From: Chryseobacterium gleum | Lineage (GTDB): Bacteria > Bacteroidota > Bacteroidia > Flavobacteriales_D > Sanyastnellaceae | Reading direction: 5' to 3' | DNA: 6,605 nucleotides | NCBI GenBank assembly: GCA_945883885.1 | Contig: CAMCYM010000097.1 | Span: 1-6,605 of the forward strand | Part shown: positions 5,732 to 6,605 of the stretch, one piece after another | How the letters are laid out: every line of letters begins with the position of its first letter | How positions within the stretch are numbered: position 1 is the stretch's first letter | Made by a program: the position numbers and the translations under genes | Notes under the pieces: generated by a model | The model's database searches: none | Told to the model about the DNA's origin: nothing | What the model saw: only the letters and a program-made list of their open reading frames with translations

Positions 5732-6605
5732 CCCCAGGCGCTACCTGGGCCGTCATCATGGCGGGGGGGGCGGGGACGCGGTTTTGGCCGATGTCCCGGG
5801 CGGCGCGGCCGAAGCAGTTCCTCGACATGCTCGGCACCGGGCGTTCGTTGATCCAAATGACCTGCGACCGGCTCAGTCGCCGCATTCCGCTGTCCCAAAC
5901 CCTCGTCGTCACCCAAGAACGCTACCGGGATCTCGTGTCGGAACACCTTCCCGACTTGCCCCCTGAGAACATCTTGTGCGAGCCCTTCATGCGGAATACG
6001 GCGCCGTGCATTGCCTTTGCGAACCACGTCGTCGCGGCGCGCACCGGCAACGCCTCGGATGTGGCTCTGGTCGTTGCGCCTGCGGACCATTTGATCCTCG
6101 ACGAGACGGGCTTCCTCGATGTGCTCGATCGCGCACTTGCTCATACCCGTTCGACCACCCATTTGGTCACCCTGGGCATCCGGCCTACGCGGCCCGACAC
6201 GGGCTACGGCTACATCCAGTTTGAAGACTTGCCCGGTGTCGAGGACCCTTCGATCCGCGCTGTGCGGACGTTTACGGAAAAGCCGACGTTCGAGCTCGCC
6301 ACCGAGTTCCTTGCGAGCGGGGATTTCTACTGGAATTCAGGCATTTTCGTGTGGAGCCTGGCGAACATCACGGCGGCGTTCGAGCAGCACCTTCCGGAGA
6401 TGCACGACCTCTTCCACGAGCGCGCGGAGGCCTTTGCGACACGCGAGCCCGCGCACCTCTCGGAAGTGGCTGCGGCCTTGTATCCGGATTGCGAGAACAT
6501 CTCGATCGACTACGGCGTGATGGAAAAGGCGCGCAATGTTGCGGTGATTCTCAGTGACTTCGGTTGGAGCGATTTGGGGACATGGGGGTCTGTGCACGAC
6601 AAGTT
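5728..6605 (+). CDS. manC: Mannose-1-phosphate guanylyltransferase, N-terminal part (gene runs off the right end)
   Basis: Makes GDP-mannose from mannose 1-phosphate and GTP, in the cytoplasm, for surface polysaccharides and glycoproteins. The visible 292 residues start at ATG 5728. The nucleotide-binding signature AGGAGTRFWPMSRAARPKQF is at 12-31, with R18 and K29 as the expected catalytic and binding residues. Further family marks are EPFMRNTAPCIAF (86-98), VVAPADHLI (115-123), PDTGYGYI (156-163), FTEKPT (182-187), YWNSGIFVW (201-209), SIDYGVMEKA (259-268) and GWSDLGTWGS (279-288). Related enzymes are about 350-360 residues, or about 480 if fused to a phosphomannose isomerase domain; the window ends too early to tell which. 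The start is supported by the motif lying 11 residues in, and by the 4-bp overlap with the lipoprotein gene. A related sugar-phosphate nucleotidyltransferase is possible, but the motif set favours mannose. Confidence 0.93.
   Translation, partial: MTPGATWAVIMAGGAGTRFWPMSRAARPKQFLDMLGTGRSLIQMTCDRLSRRIPLSQTLVVTQERYRDLVSEHLPDLPPENILCEPFMRNTAPCIAFANHVVAARTGNASDVALVVAPADHLILDETGFLDVLDRALAHTRSTTHLVTLGIRPTRPDTGYGYIQFEDLPGVEDPSIRAVRTFTEKPTFELATEFLASGDFYWNSGIFVWSLANITAAFEQHLPEMHDLFHERAEAFATREPAHLSEVAAALYPDCENISIDYGVMEKARNVAVILSDFGWSDLGTWGSVHDK

Noticed and set aside
5584..6162. Upstream extension of the mlaE-like frame to 6162
   Set aside because: It overlaps manC and the lipoprotein gene on the other strand, has no family similarity, and ATG 5583 gives the normal N-terminus and length.

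Overview
The window reads as chromosomal DNA from a GC-rich member of the Bacteroidota. The strongest clue is the minus-strand order acpP - fabF - rnc - IPExxxVDY-family gene, a conserved Bacteroidota arrangement. Supporting clues are the absence of clear Shine-Dalgarno sequences before most starts, putative -7 elements close to the Bacteroidota form TAnnTTTG, and an RNase III with the Asn variant of the second catalytic motif that I recall from Bacteroides. I cannot assign a genus.

Layout. Bases 5583 down to 1 are read leftwards (minus strand) in two tight gene groups. The first group is mlaE-like permease (5583-4846), mlaF-like ATPase (4836-4078) and an iodotyrosine-deiodinase-like nitroreductase (4054-3361) that carries an apparent one-base frameshift. 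An 83-bp gap with a probable promoter follows. The second group is acpP (3277-3041), fabF (3028-1772), rnc (1759-464) and the start of an IPExxxVDY-family gene (436 to beyond base 1). A 40-bp divergent gap at 5584-5623 separates these from the plus-strand genes: a 35-residue lipoprotein gene (5624-5731) and, overlapping it by 4 bp, a manC gene that runs off the right end (5728 to beyond 6605). There are no gene-free stretches over 300 bp, and I see no RNA genes, insertion sequences or CRISPR arrays.

How the genes work together. acpP and fabF supply the acyl carrier and elongating condensing enzyme of type II fatty acid synthesis; rnc processes rRNA and double-stranded RNA. mlaE and mlaF encode the membrane and ATPase core of an outer-membrane lipid-transport ABC system whose substrate-binding (MlaD-like) subunit is not in this window. 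manC makes GDP-mannose for surface glycans. The window is therefore mostly envelope and housekeeping genes, and I found no convincing new multi-gene system. The points most worth checking are the frameshifted deiodinase-like gene, the long Arg-Ser-acidic repeat tail on RNase III, the tiny Cys-rich lipoprotein overlapping manC, and the matching TAnnTTCG-N5-ATG layout on both sides of the divergent gap.
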